A stretch of DNA of 64,000 nt from positions 1-64,000 of the forward strand of contig CAJUAK010000003.1 in assembly GCA_910584385.1 (NCBI GenBank). Reading direction: 5' to 3'. The stretch comes from an uncultured Alphaproteobacteria bacterium (GTDB taxonomy: Bacteria > Pseudomonadota > Alphaproteobacteria > RF32 > CAG-239). Positions 22,942-33,219 of the stretch are shown here, in pieces. The notes under the pieces were generated by a model. That model ran no database searches. It was not told where the DNA came from and was given only the letters and a program-made list of their open reading frames with translations. A program made the position numbers and the translations under genes. Each line of letters begins with the position of its first letter. The first letter of the stretch is position 1.

Positions 22942-25900
22942 TGCCGCTCCCGAATGTTGAACGGAATAAATCTTTTAACGAACTCGGGCTCAGGGCTGAG
23001 AGCGGGTTAATACTGACGTTCGGGTCAGACAGGCTTCCCGTAATCTTGTAATTGGCAGCAAAAACGGTTCCGTCTTTTCCGCTCAACAGGCTTCCAACCA
23101 GGGGGAGCTTGCCGATGAATGTGTTCAGGCTGTATGCCGGCGCAATCACGCCTTTAATGTTATATGTTTCGGTAATTCTTGAAACCGACCCATTTGCGGT
23201 TATTCCCATCACCGGGCCAAATGCTTTGGCTTCCGTCGTGTAAAGCGTTTTATCCTTATATTCGAACGGTGCGTCGAAGTGCGAAAAAGCCATGCCTTCC
23301 CCGCTTAAAAGATTCAACATTCCGGTCAGAGATGCCACGGTGAACAGCTTTGCCAAAACCGGCGTGTTATAAATGCTGAAATCTCTTATTTTCGCATGCC
23401 CGATAAAGTTTTTATTTTTATCCCTTTTGGCTTCAATGCTTAAAATGCCGCCGCTCATATTATCATACAGCCGCAAAACTTTCAGGGTGCTTCCGGCATT
23501 GTTACTGTCAACGGTCAGGAAATATTCACCATTTTTCCGCGGCGTATAGTCCAGCTTCATCATTGCCTCGCGGCTGCTGCCGAAATTTCCAATCAAATGC
23601 ATTTCCTGGACACCAATCCCGTGCACGAGCTTTGCAGAACCGGCAAAATTGCGCACGGAAACCAGTTCATTTGTCCATAAACGGTTCACGGCAATATTAA
23701 CATCTGAGGTTGCAACATTTTCCAAATCCGTATCATCGCCAGATTTTGCCTGTTTATGCTGTTGTTTAAGCTTGTCTTCGTTTCTGGCAAAAAGTTCAGA
23801 CAAATCGTAACTTGTTCCGGAAACATTGATTTTTACCTTCTCCTGCGGCGTTTTTAGAAATTCTATTTTTGCGCGGGCGTCGGTTTTCGGCCCTTTGATT
23901 TTGGTTACATCAACAAGTTTTACATCTCCCTGCCCGTCTAAAACGACCTTTCCGGCAAAGCTGAAATCTTGCTTGGCCAGGCTGAATGACGGTATGGACT
24001 TTAATTTATTATCAATAAATTCCAGCTTTGCTTTGGCTGTGCCGTTTTGCCCGGCAGGTTTGCGCAGCCCAAAAAACGAATAATCGACATCGGCGCTTTT
24101 CAGATTGCCGTCCAAATCTATTACCATGCGGTTATCTTCATAGCTCGTAATATAGGCGTCAACATCCAAATGCCCTGAAATGTATGGGGGATTTATGAAA
24201 CTGATATCTGTTAAGCCTATAATTTTCTTAAAGTTTTCATCAAAACGGAAGGATATTTTATATTTGCTCTTATAGTCTTTCTTATTAAAATCTTCTTCCC
24301 AAACCAATTTCAGGGGGATTTTTTCAAAAGTGGCATTCCCTTCCAGCAACATTCCTTTATTGGTAACGCTCAAAGAAAGTTCCGGCGCAAAAATAGGTTT
24401 GCCGTCAATAACGTCCGGCATTTCCAAATCTTTGATATTCGCCTTGACATCCACATGAACTTCTTCGGGCTCAAGGTCATTTTTAAGTTCAAATTTCAGT
24501 CCTAAATCATTCTCTGACCAACCCTTTATTTTATCCGGATCCAGCCCCATTTCCGAAGTATAACCCAAAGGCTGGTGGTCAATCAGTTTCAACACGTCGG
24601 TAACGGAACTGCGCCCGGTCAGGCGGATATCCGCAAAGTTATTTTCTTTATCCAAATCATAAAGGCGGACATAACCTCCGTCAACCTCAACGCCGTCCGA
24701 AACGGCTTTTTCCACGCTGATGTCAATACTTCCCGGCGTGAACTCGGCTGTGCCATACATCTTTGTAATATTGGGCATGCCGCTTAAATAAAACAGCGTC
24801 CCGTCTTCAATCTCCCCTTTTCCGGAAAGGTTTTCAAAGGCAATGCCGCCGGATTTTTTATCATAGGCAAAATCAAAGGTGAAATCTGCATTTTTTGCAA
24901 AGCCTCCGAGCAGGCTTTCCTTACACCAGGCCCAGGCATCAGGCGCAATATACCGCGGCCAATATTTGCTCAATTCCGCAAAGGCTAATTTTTGGACTTT
25001 CGCATTCAGGCTAAATTTCAAATCATCCAAAGATTTGTACAGAAAATACTTCTTCAGGCCGCTGACAGAAAAGCTCAATTCCGCCGGCAAACCATCCAAA
25101 TCAAATTTAGCATTTTCAATTTTCAGCTGGTTTAGCCCCGCCCCTAAATTTCCATCAACAGCAAAGGATGAAACGGCATATGCGTCTTCATCTTTTCCGG
25201 TGAATAAAATTTCCCCTTTGCCGCCCTCTATTTCAAAATGCATTTTTTCCACCGCCGTATCAAGGCTTTGCTGCCAATTGTCCCGGTGTTTGATTATTTC
25301 ATCAAAATTTACCAGAGTATTGACTTTTCCGCTCAGCGGCAGGCGGATATGATAATTTTCAGGCTTTTCGCCGGCAATCATAAAATTATCAATCAAATCA
25401 GCCGGAATTAATTCTGAAAAATATAATTGAAGGCCCAACTTATTTGTGGAAGGGCGATATTCGGCGCTCAATCCTAAAGAAGATATCCGGTCATTGAGTT
25501 TCAGCAAAGCGTTGATATCCGTTTCAATATTTCTGAAATTGCGGTTAAAGCTGTAATTCACATCAGAAAAGCTCCATTTCCTTCCCAAATCCACCTCATG
25601 AAACTCAACTTCGGCGTGATTGATGGATATGCTGTTAATGTAGCTTTCGGCATATGATTTATCAGAAGAATTAAACCGCTCGATAAATTCGTCAAAATTA
25701 TCAATATAAAATTCCAGCGTTTTGGCGCCGGCTTCCTGTTCATTGTCTTTTTTTAAGCCATAGCTTGTAAAAATATAAACGGACGGATTGTTTACCTCGA
25801 TGGAACTTGGCGCGATAACGCCGCGCAACAAAGCTTTCATGCTAAAAGAAACCGAAGTTTTTGGCGCGTCGATTGAAAAACTGCCGTCATTTTTCCGGTA

Positions 25901-26152
25901 TTTAACGTTAGACGCAATAATATGCACCGGAATGATGGAACGCACCAATTCCAGATTTACGCTGTCCAGCGTAACCTGATATTCGGCATCATCATGGTTG
26001 AGCGCTTTAATAATATACGGCTTCAAAAAAGGTATGGCTATCGGCGCGCGGTACAGCTGCCAGATAAACAGCAGCAAACCGACCAACAGAACAACGCCCG
26101 TGTAATCGATTATTTTATGAAAAAGATATGCCCGCGAGTTTAGTTTCTTCAT
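22931..26152 (-). CDS. Large AsmA/TamB-type membrane-anchored protein
   Basis: A 1073-aa protein with one N-terminal membrane segment (VVLLVGLLLFIWQLY, about residues 16-31); the rest is periplasmic. The body is long, beta-rich and repetitive with no cysteines of note. It matches the DUF3971/AsmA-like layout: an N-terminal SVNLELVRSIIPVHI segment and a C-terminal AsmA_2-type region (LLSGEGMAFSHFDAPFEY, GSVSRITETYNIKGVIAP, LVGSLLSGKDGTVFAANY). Members such as YhdP and TamB are thought to form grooves that carry phospholipid to the outer membrane. It abuts the hydrolase gene without a gap. Confidence 0.85.
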   Translation of the reverse strand: MKKLNSRAYLFHKIIDYTGVVLLVGLLLFIWQLYRAPIAIPFLKPYIIKALNHDDAEYQVTLDSVNLELVRSIIPVHIIASNVKYRKNDGSFSIDAPKTSVSFSMKALLRGVIAPSSIEVNNPSVYIFTSYGLKKDNEQEAGAKTLEFYIDNFDEFIERFNSSDKSYAESYINSISINHAEVEFHEVDLGRKWSFSDVNYSFNRNFRNIETDINALLKLNDRISSLGLSAEYRPSTNKLGLQLYFSELIPADLIDNFMIAGEKPENYHIRLPLSGKVNTLVNFDEIIKHRDNWQQSLDTAVEKMHFEIEGGKGEILFTGKDEDAYAVSSFAVDGNLGAGLNQLKIENAKFDLDGLPAELSFSVSGLKKYFLYKSLDDLKFSLNAKVQKLAFAELSKYWPRYIAPDAWAWCKESLLGGFAKNADFTFDFAYDKKSGGIAFENLSGKGEIEDGTLFYLSGMPNITKMYGTAEFTPGSIDISVEKAVSDGVEVDGGYVRLYDLDKENNFADIRLTGRSSVTDVLKLIDHQPLGYTSEMGLDPDKIKGWSENDLGLKFELKNDLEPEEVHVDVKANIKDLEMPDVIDGKPIFAPELSLSVTNKGMLLEGNATFEKIPLKLVWEEDFNKKDYKSKYKISFRFDENFKKIIGLTDISFINPPYISGHLDVDAYITSYEDNRMVIDLDGNLKSADVDYSFFGLRKPAGQNGTAKAKLEFIDNKLKSIPSFSLAKQDFSFAGKVVLDGQGDVKLVDVTKIKGPKTDARAKIEFLKTPQEKVKINVSGTSYDLSELFARNEDKLKQQHKQAKSGDDTDLENVATSDVNIAVNRLWTNELVSVRNFAGSAKLVHGIGVQEMHLIGNFGSSREAMMKLDYTPRKNGEYFLTVDSNNAGSTLKVLRLYDNMSGGILSIEAKRDKNKNFIGHAKIRDFSIYNTPVLAKLFTVASLTGMLNLLSGEGMAFSHFDAPFEYKDKTLYTTEAKAFGPVMGITANGSVSRITETYNIKGVIAPAYSLNTFIGKLPLVGSLLSGKDGTVFAANYKITGSLSDPNVSINPLSALSPSSLKDLFRSTFGSGNDR

Positions 26153-26977
26153 TTAATTCTTTTCCAGCCATTTCATTACGTCTCGATAACTGCGCACATT
26201 ATGCAAATCATTATGCCCGCACCCTTCATATATAATTATTTTTTTAGGATTTGGAGCACTTTCAAATAAATTCTGTGCCAATTCGACAGGAACAACCCGG
26301 TCCTGCCTTGCGCCCAAAAGCAGCAAAGGGGACTTCAGCCTTCCGGCCAACTCAAGATTATCATACTTGTCTTTAATCAAATAATCCAAGGGCAGAGGGA
26401 TTTGAACCGTCTTCTTGACAACATTGGTAATATTATCAAACGGAACCTCCAAAACAACTGCCGAAAAGGGGCTGCTTTTTTGAAGGCTGTCTGCCGCATA
26501 AAGCGCCATATGGGTGCCAAGCGACATGCCATAAAGGATTATCTCCGAATTTTTATATCCCTGCCCGTAAAGATAGCGCACGGCGGCCAAGCTGTCTTGT
26601 TCAAGCCCTTGCTGGGTTATTTCTCCGGCAACATTTCCAAACCCTCTGTATTCAGGAATAAATGTTCCGTAGCCGACTTCTGCAAAAGGCAGCATTTTGT
26701 GATAAAATTTTTCAATATTATAAGAGTTGCCGTGCAAAAACACGATAATCTTTTTATTTTTTTCCGGTTTCGTATACCAGGCGTAAAGCGGCGTTCCGTC
26801 CTGGGAAGTATATTGGACAACTTCCGCATTATAACCGTTTGCCTTTGCATTTTCCAGATTGGCCAGATGATTGTCCGGATGATAGAAAAACCATTGCGGG
26901 CGGTAATACGCCGTTATGCAAAAAGCAATATAGGCAAATATTGAAACAGATAAAAGCTTTTTAATTAAATTCATCAT
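26153..26977 (-). CDS. Alpha/beta hydrolase, membrane-anchored
   Basis: A 274-aa protein with an N-terminal hydrophobic anchor (LLSVSIFAYIAFCITAYY). The catalytic triad is readable: GMSLG contains the nucleophile, GARQDRVVP the Asp and GCGHNDL the His. FLHGNSYN forms the oxyanion loop. It is close to BEM46/YfhR-type hydrolases that face the periplasm. It is co-directional with prfB 4 nt upstream, and the next gene starts at the adjacent base. Confidence 0.82.
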   Translation of the reverse strand: MMNLIKKLLSVSIFAYIAFCITAYYRPQWFFYHPDNHLANLENAKANGYNAEVVQYTSQDGTPLYAWYTKPEKNKKIIVFLHGNSYNIEKFYHKMLPFAEVGYGTFIPEYRGFGNVAGEITQQGLEQDSLAAVRYLYGQGYKNSEIILYGMSLGTHMALYAADSLQKSSPFSAVVLEVPFDNITNVVKKTVQIPLPLDYLIKDKYDNLELAGRLKSPLLLLGARQDRVVPVELAQNLFESAPNPKKIIIYEGCGHNDLHNVRSYRDVMKWLEKN

Positions 26978-26981
26978 CTTT

Positions 26982-28077
26982 TTATACCTTACGCGCTAAA
27001 GCCGCTGCTAAAAACATATCAATTTCCCCATCCAAAACAGCTTTGGTGTCTGAGGTTTCCGCTTCTGTCCGCAAATCCTTTACCATTTTATACGGTTGCA
27101 GGACATAAGAACGAATCTGGTGCCCCCAGCCGATATCCGTCTGCGCCTCCCTTTGCGCTTCAGCGGCTTCTTCCCGCTTGGCCAGCTCGATTTCATAAAG
27201 GCGCGCCTTTAACATATTCCATGCGGTTTCCCGGTTTTGAAACTGAGACCGCTGGGTTTGGCATTGGACGACTATCCCGGTCGGAATATGCGTGATGCGC
27301 ACGGCAGAGTCCGTCTTGTTGATGTGCTGCCCGCCGGCACCTGACGCACGATAAGTGTCAACGCGGCAATCTGCTTCATTGACGTTAATTTCTATTTTGT
27401 CATCAATAACCGGATAAACGCCGACAGAAGCAAAACTCGTGTGGCGGCGCGCACCGCTGTCAAAAGGGGAAATGCGCACCAAACGGTGGACACCTGTTTC
27501 ATGCTTGAGCCAGCCATAAGCATTATGCCCGCAAATTTTTACCGTAACAGATTTCAGGCCGGCAACCTCGCCTTCCGTTTCTTCCAGATATTCTACTTTA
27601 TATTTATGGCTTTCTGCCCAACGGGTATACATGCGCAGAAGCATTTCCGCCCAATCCTGCGCCTCCGTACCGCCGCTGCCGGCATGGACTTCCAAAAAAG
27701 CGTCATTATTATCGGCTTCGCCGTTAAGCAGGGCTTCTAATTCCAAACGGCGGCAAAGCGCTGCCAAATCTTTAAGGCGGGCGGCAACTTCATCGCCCAT
27801 TGTTTCGTCATTGTCTGCTTCCGCGAGTTCCGCCAAATCCGCGTAATCCTGCAGAGAGGTTTCCGCTTGCCGGAATTGTCCGAGATTTTCTTCTAAAATA
27901 TTTTTTTCGCCCATAAGTTTCTGCGCGCGTTCGGGATTATCCCACAAAGCGGCATCAGCCGTGAGGCTGTTTAATTCGTCTAAACGCAAAACGGCGTTGT
28001 CATAGTCAAAGAGACCTCCTCAGCAATGACAACGACTGCTTGATTTGTTCTATTGTTTCATAAATTTCAGCACGCAT
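26982..28077 (-). CDS. prfB: Peptide chain release factor 2, with programmed +1 frameshift
   Basis: RF2 of 364 aa, releasing peptides at UGA and UAA. Codons 1-23 run from ATG at 28077 to CTT at 28011-28009, followed by in-frame TGA at 28008-28006. Skipping one base continues in the second frame (Asp, Tyr, Asp) to 26982. The slip site CTT-TGA-C has AGGAGG at 28020-28015, three bases upstream, the standard stimulator. RF2 shortage slows termination at TGA and favours frameshifting, so the gene autoregulates. SPF recognition motif (RISPFDSG) and catalytic GGQ (GAGGQHINK) are present. It precedes the hydrolase and follows mrcA. Confidence 0.96.
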
Positions 28078-28089
28078 TTTAAACTTTCC

Positions 28090-30552
28090 CTAATATTCTG
28101 TACCGACTTGAAAAGCATCGCCTTCTTCATTTTCTTCAAAGGCCGAATTATTTTTGTCTTCGCCTTCTTCGGCACTTGCCGCTTCGCCGATGACACGCTG
28201 CTTTTTATCAAAATCGTAATCAGGCTTTAAGGCTTCCGTAATCACAACCGTATCTCCCGGCGCTGCCGGTTTTCCCGTTTCATAATTTATTCTCACCAGC
28301 TTAATGCCGGAAGGAATACGGAAAGGAATGTCCGCCTCGCCGGCCAGAGCCTCTTTCATAAAGGCATTAAATATCGGCAAAGCCGAAGCTGCACCGGTTT
28401 CCCTTTTACCCAAAGTCCGCGGTTCGTCAAACCCGACATAGACCATAACGACTAAATCCGGCGTGAAGCCGCCAAACCAGGCTTCCTGGTTTTCATTTGT
28501 CGTTCCGGTTTTGCCGGCCAGGTGTTTTCCAATTCCGCGCAGACGCGCCGCCGTTCCCCTGGTTGCCACGCCTTCCATAATCGATGTCATCTGGTATGCG
28601 CTCAGAGGGTCAATGACTTGTTCGCGGTTGTCTGCCAATTCCGGCGCCGGAATATCTTCCCAAACTTCCATATTGCAGGACGGGCATTCCTGTTTGTTTT
28701 GTTTTAGGATGGTTTTTCCCGTCCGGTCTTGAATCCGCTCAATAAAGTAAGGCGTGATTTTTTTGCCGCCGTTTACAATCATGGCATAAGCCGCAGCCAA
28801 ATCGATTACCCGGGTTTCGCCGGCACCAAGAGACATCGACAACAGATGGGGAAGATGGTCGTTCACGCCCATTTTTTTCGCATAATCCGCAACTTTCGCC
28901 ATACCCAAATCCTGCGCCAGGCGCACGGTCATCAGGTTTCTTGACTTTTCAATCCCCTGGCGGAAAGTCGTCAGGCCATAAAACTTCGGCGAATAGTTTG
29001 TCGGTTTCCATTTCGGAAGCCCCGGCCCTTGGTCTAAAACAAAAGGTGCATCCAAAATAAGGTCATTGGGCGAATAGCCGTTGTCGAGCGCCGCCAAATA
29101 TACAATCGGCTTGAAAGATGAACCTGTTTGGCGCTTTGCCTGGGTTGCCCGGTTAAACTGCGACTTCTGGAAAGAATAACCGCCAACAATGGCTAAAACT
29201 TTTCCGGTATGCGGATCCAAGGCGACCAAACCGCCGTCAACATCGGGAACCTGCCGCAATTCGTAGCTGCCTTTTGCCAGCTTTTTGGAGGCAAGTTCTT
29301 TTTCGCCGACCGGTTCAACATAAATGACATCGCCCTTTTTTAGGACATCCGCCACAGATTTCGGCGCAACGCCGATGGCCTGATTCTTTAACGTTTTTCC
29401 CGCCCAGGACAAGAGGCTTAAAGGGATGAGGCCTTTTTGCCCGTCAAGCGTTTCTATTTCCGCCTGGTTGGCACTTACCTCCGTTACGACGGCTGTTTTC
29501 CAAGTGGAATCAGCTCCCTTTGGCATATCGATTTTTTCCAGGCGCTCCTGCCAGCCTTCACCCAATTCTATATTCGCAACAGCCCCCCGGAATCCGTGGC
29601 GGCGGTCATAATTTTTAATTTCTTCCCGAAAAACTTTTGTGGCAATGTTTTGCAATTTCGGATCCAAGGTCGTCCGGATAATCAATCCGCCTTCGTAAAG
29701 CGCGTCATCGCCAAAATCCTTGCTGACCCTGCGGCGGACTTCTTCGCTGAAATATTGGGCATTGTCAACAAATTCTTTGCGGTTGTCAATGGTCTCCAAA
29801 GGCGCCGCCTGAGCTTTTTCGGCTTCTTTTTGAGTTATATAGCCATCTTCCAGCATGCGCCCGATAACCCAGTTGCGCCGGATGACCGCCGCGTCATGCT
29901 TGGTTTTGGGATTATAATTGTTTGGGCCTTTGGGCAAGGCGGCAAGGTAAGCGGCTTCTTCAATGCTCAGCTCGTCCAAAGATTTTCCGAAATAATTTAA
30001 AGCGGCCGCTGCAACGCCGTAAGAACGGTTTCCCAAATAAATTTCATTTAAATACAATTCCAGGATATGATTTTTCGTAAAAGCCTGTTCCATGCGCGTT
30101 GCCAGGATTGCTTCCTTAATTTTGCGGGTATATGAAACCTCGGAAGAAAGCAAAAAGTTTTTGGCAACCTGCTGCGTGATTGTGGAAGCTCCCGCCGGAC
30201 GGCGCCCCCTGCCGATATTTTTTATATTTCCCAAAACGGCGCGCATAATTCCCATATAGTCAATGCCCGAATGGGTATAAAAATTTTTATCTTCGGCAGC
30301 GATAAACGCATTTTTAACACGTTCCGGAATTTTTTCCACGGGGACGAAGAGCCTTTTTTCTGCGGCATATTCCATCATAAGCTGCCCGTCTCCGGCAAAA
30401 AGGCGGGTTGTTACCGGCGGCTGGTATTTTTCCAGCTGGTGGTAATCAGGCAGCTGCGCCGAGTACTCCCACAAAGAGCTTATTAAAACAACAAATACAA
30501 TAACGGCAAAGAAAAATACCGTGCTTAAAAAGGAAGACAACGTCTTAAACAT
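28090..30552 (-). CDS. mrcA: Penicillin-binding protein 1A, bifunctional
   Basis: An 820-aa bifunctional peptidoglycan synthase. A short cytoplasmic head and one membrane span (residues 10-28) are followed by the GT51 glycosyltransferase (AAEDKNFYTHSGIDY, ASTITQQVAKNF), an OB-like insertion typical of PBP1a, and the transpeptidase with TGSSFKP (SxxK), SRN (SxN) and AGKTGTTNENQEAWF (KTG). The C-terminal tail is acidic. I prefer ATG 30552 over GTG 30582, which adds 10 residues. The order prfB-mrcA is the usual alphaproteobacterial arrangement. Confidence 0.95.
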   Translation of the reverse strand: MFKTLSSFLSTVFFFAVIVFVVLISSLWEYSAQLPDYHQLEKYQPPVTTRLFAGDGQLMMEYAAEKRLFVPVEKIPERVKNAFIAAEDKNFYTHSGIDYMGIMRAVLGNIKNIGRGRRPAGASTITQQVAKNFLLSSEVSYTRKIKEAILATRMEQAFTKNHILELYLNEIYLGNRSYGVAAAALNYFGKSLDELSIEEAAYLAALPKGPNNYNPKTKHDAAVIRRNWVIGRMLEDGYITQKEAEKAQAAPLETIDNRKEFVDNAQYFSEEVRRRVSKDFGDDALYEGGLIIRTTLDPKLQNIATKVFREEIKNYDRRHGFRGAVANIELGEGWQERLEKIDMPKGADSTWKTAVVTEVSANQAEIETLDGQKGLIPLSLLSWAGKTLKNQAIGVAPKSVADVLKKGDVIYVEPVGEKELASKKLAKGSYELRQVPDVDGGLVALDPHTGKVLAIVGGYSFQKSQFNRATQAKRQTGSSFKPIVYLAALDNGYSPNDLILDAPFVLDQGPGLPKWKPTNYSPKFYGLTTFRQGIEKSRNLMTVRLAQDLGMAKVADYAKKMGVNDHLPHLLSMSLGAGETRVIDLAAAYAMIVNGGKKITPYFIERIQDRTGKTILKQNKQECPSCNMEVWEDIPAPELADNREQVIDPLSAYQMTSIMEGVATRGTAARLRGIGKHLAGKTGTTNENQEAWFGGFTPDLVVMVYVGFDEPRTLGKRETGAASALPIFNAFMKEALAGEADIPFRIPSGIKLVRINYETGKPAAPGDTVVITEALKPDYDFDKKQRVIGEAASAEEGEDKNNSAFEENEEGDAFQVGTEY

Positions 30553-30663
30553 CTGACAACCTAAATCTATAACGTGAATCACTGGCTTTAATCTATTACA
30601 ATTTATAAAAAAATCAAAAGAAAATTTAGGCTTTTAACAAAAATAGGATGACAACTATTTTTA

Positions 30664-30691
30664 TTGACAAAATTTCCAAATTATATACAAT
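30664..30691 (+). promoter_or_regulatory. Sigma70-type promoter of the 30726 gene
   Basis: TTGACA at 30664-30669, 16-bp spacer, TACAAT at 30686-30691. Predicted start near 30698 rules out in-frame starts at 30648 and 30693. Confidence 0.7.
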
Positions 30692-30725
30692 AATGCCAAA
30701 ATATTTAACTCGGGGTATTTGCAAT

Positions 30726-31958
30726 ATGATTAAGTCTATTCGGGAATTACATGAAGAGCTTCATAACAAGATGCATCTTTCAAACCGGCTTAACGGTTTA
30801 TTTTTAAGCGAAGCCATGGGCGACTGCGACACGATGCGCAAGGTTATCCACGCCGATAATTGCGCCACGATGCCAACTGTCAAAGCTTTTTATGATTATT
30901 ACTATCACCGCGACGAAAAAAGGCTGATGGACGACATTAACAATATTGAAAAAGAATATGAGAGTTCACGTTTTCAGGTTCGCGAATATACCGCCCGAAA
31001 AGACATCCCGACGGAAGACGAATTTTCCAGCATGCTCAAAATTGAAAATATTTGCCGGCAAAGCCCGAAAGATTTGCAGGCCAACGAATTTTTAAGCAAA
31101 GCGGCAACCTATTATGCCATGCGCTATAAAAATATTTTTTTGGGAAATCCTAAATCCGGCTATCGGATAAACAAGCATGCCCCCGTTTTATTTCAGCCAA
31201 AAAAATATACGGTTATTGATTTTGAAGACAGCCCGACCCCTTGGCTCGATTTAAGTTATTATGATGTCCCGCAAGATGTTTACATCACAGATATCATGCC
31301 CAGGCCGCCGGTAACGCGCCATTATAAAAATGTCAAAGTTATCGACATCTTACGTGAAATCGTGGAAAACAAACGCCAGCGCATTATTTACAACCTTCCG
31401 CAGACGCCTAACCAGGACTTAAACAAAGCTGCTGCGGCAATTTATGAAAAAAAAGAAAATATAACCCTGAGCGATTTTACCAAAACGCTCCGGTTGCTGA
31501 ACACGGACTTAATCAACGGCATGTCATCCGGCACCGGCGTTCACCCCAGCTATTTGGATGCCGTTGCCCTTATTGAAGACAAGGCAAAATACATTTTTAA
31601 CAAAATAGATTATCCAATGCAATTCGGATTTTATAAAAGCAACACCGGGCAAGAAATTTTGACTTTTTCTTACCTGACGACATTCACGCAAAAGGAATCT
31701 TTTTCAAAAGCGTCCATGAACCGCTACTTGCGGCAGGTCAGGAAAGCTCCGCATTGGACAGACGCACAAAAATATATAACCGGCGCGATTATTAAAAACA
31801 GCCGCCAGTTTTCACATATCAATAATGAATTGCTGCGCCTAAATTACATCCGGAAGCGCCCTTCCAAGGAGTATCATACATATAATGCTTATTACCAAAG
31901 GGATTTAGACAGGATAAACAATCCGATACTTCAAAGGCTGTCTGCCAAGACAAGGTAA
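30726..31958 (+). CDS. Hypothetical protein, 410 aa, inserted between mrcA and amiC
   Basis: Not recognised. The protein is soluble, rich in Lys, Arg, Tyr and Asn, and mostly helical, with a basic C-terminus (RLNYIRKRPSKEY). The middle has a proline-rich section (VTRHYKNVKVIDIL preceded by DIMPRPPV). No signal peptide, membrane span or catalytic motif is clear. ATG 30726 is chosen from the promoter position and the GGGG ribosome-site-like run about 9 nt upstream. It is on the plus strand between mrcA and amiC, both minus, so it interrupts a normally contiguous cell-wall block. It ends 4 bp from the amiC stop. Confidence 0.6.
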   Translation: MIKSIRELHEELHNKMHLSNRLNGLFLSEAMGDCDTMRKVIHADNCATMPTVKAFYDYYYHRDEKRLMDDINNIEKEYESSRFQVREYTARKDIPTEDEFSSMLKIENICRQSPKDLQANEFLSKAATYYAMRYKNIFLGNPKSGYRINKHAPVLFQPKKYTVIDFEDSPTPWLDLSYYDVPQDVYITDIMPRPPVTRHYKNVKVIDILREIVENKRQRIIYNLPQTPNQDLNKAAAAIYEKKENITLSDFTKTLRLLNTDLINGMSSGTGVHPSYLDAVALIEDKAKYIFNKIDYPMQFGFYKSNTGQEILTFSYLTTFTQKESFSKASMNRYLRQVRKAPHWTDAQKYITGAIIKNSRQFSHINNELLRLNYIRKRPSKEYHTYNAYYQRDLDRINNPILQRLSAKTR

Positions 31959-31962
31959 AATG

Positions 31963-33219
31963 CTAGAAAACCGAAGCCCTCTGCATATTCTCAAAATACT
32001 TGTCCATCGCTTTGCGCGTGGATGATGCCAGCTTGCGCCGGTAATCCTTTTGTTTGAGAAGGCGTTCTTCATTGCGGTTTGAAAGATATCCCATTTCCAG
32101 GAGAACCGCCGGAATATCAGGGCCTTTAAGAACGGCGAAACCAGCAAAACGGTGCGTATTATCAACCAGCTTAACAGATTTTCTCATTTCCTGAACCATA
32201 AATGTTGCAAATTCGGAAGACCTGTTCATCGTTTCCCGCTGCGCCAGGTTAATCAAAATATCCGAAACTTCCTTGGAATGCTCCGCAAAATTCAATCCGG
32301 CAATAACGTCCGCCTTATTTTCGCGTTCTGCCAAAGCCGCCGCTTCTTTGTCTGATGCCGTTTCAGACAAAGTATAAACCGAAAGCCCGGTCGCTTTTCT
32401 GTTTACGGCGCTGTCTGCATGAATAGACAAGAATAAATCTGCTTCATAACGGCGCGCAATTTGCACGCGCTCGCGGAGCGGGATGAATATGTCTTTGTTT
32501 CTCGTCAGGTAAACTTTATACTTTCCGCAGCTTTCCAAAATCTCTTTTAGCTCCTTTGCCATTGCCAGCGTGATATTTTTTTCATAAACACCGCTATAGC
32601 CGATGGCTCCGGGATCCTGCCCGCCGTGCCCCGGGTCCAAAACGATTATCTTTTTGCTGCTTTTGGCACCGCTGGGCTCTGCCTTTGCCTGCGAACGGGA
32701 TGAAGATGTTTTGTTTTTAACGGCATTATCATTGCCAAGAGCATTTGAAATGCCGACCCGGGAAGAAAATTCCCGTTCGCTGGCCAATTCCACATCAACA
32801 ACAAAACGCCAGCCGAAATCGCTTTGCGGCGGCAGCATAAAGGCTTTTTTTACCGTAACCGGCTTGCGAAGGTCAAAGACAATCCTCTTGCCGTTTTCAA
32901 GGCTTCCAATCCGCGTGCTTGAAATTAAATTGTTATTCTCATGTTTCTTTTCTATTTTTCCAGAAACTTCGACATTTTCAACATCAACGACCAGACGCTG
33001 CGGGTCTGTCAATAAGAAAACTTTGTAATTAAAGGCCGAATCGGCATCAAAAACGATACGCACGCTGCCAATTCCCTGCCCGATGCGCATATTATTAACC
33101 GTTGCCGCACAAACGGAATCTGGTAAAAAACAGCACGAAAAAGCCATTAAGAAAAGGCACAAAAGCCCTTTTCTCCACATATGCTTCCACCATTTTTTCC
33201 AGTTTTGCAACATATTCAA
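31963..33219 (-). CDS. amiC: N-acetylmuramoyl-L-alanine amidase, AmiC type
   Basis: A 418-aa periplasmic amidase that cuts the bond between MurNAc and L-Ala in septal peptidoglycan. Residues 1-38 form a signal peptide, 40-130 an AMIN domain (IGQGIGSVRIVFDADSAF), followed by a Ser/Lys linker and the amidase_3 catalytic domain. Zinc ligands are in DPGHGGQDPGAIG, EKNIT and SIHAD; EMGYLSN carries the final Glu. It is divergent from rne. Confidence 0.93.
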   Translation of the reverse strand: MNMLQNWKKWWKHMWRKGLLCLFLMAFSCCFLPDSVCAATVNNMRIGQGIGSVRIVFDADSAFNYKVFLLTDPQRLVVDVENVEVSGKIEKKHENNNLISSTRIGSLENGKRIVFDLRKPVTVKKAFMLPPQSDFGWRFVVDVELASEREFSSRVGISNALGNDNAVKNKTSSSRSQAKAEPSGAKSSKKIIVLDPGHGGQDPGAIGYSGVYEKNITLAMAKELKEILESCGKYKVYLTRNKDIFIPLRERVQIARRYEADLFLSIHADSAVNRKATGLSVYTLSETASDKEAAALAERENKADVIAGLNFAEHSKEVSDILINLAQRETMNRSSEFATFMVQEMRKSVKLVDNTHRFAGFAVLKGPDIPAVLLEMGYLSNRNEERLLKQKDYRRKLASSTRKAMDKYFENMQRASVF

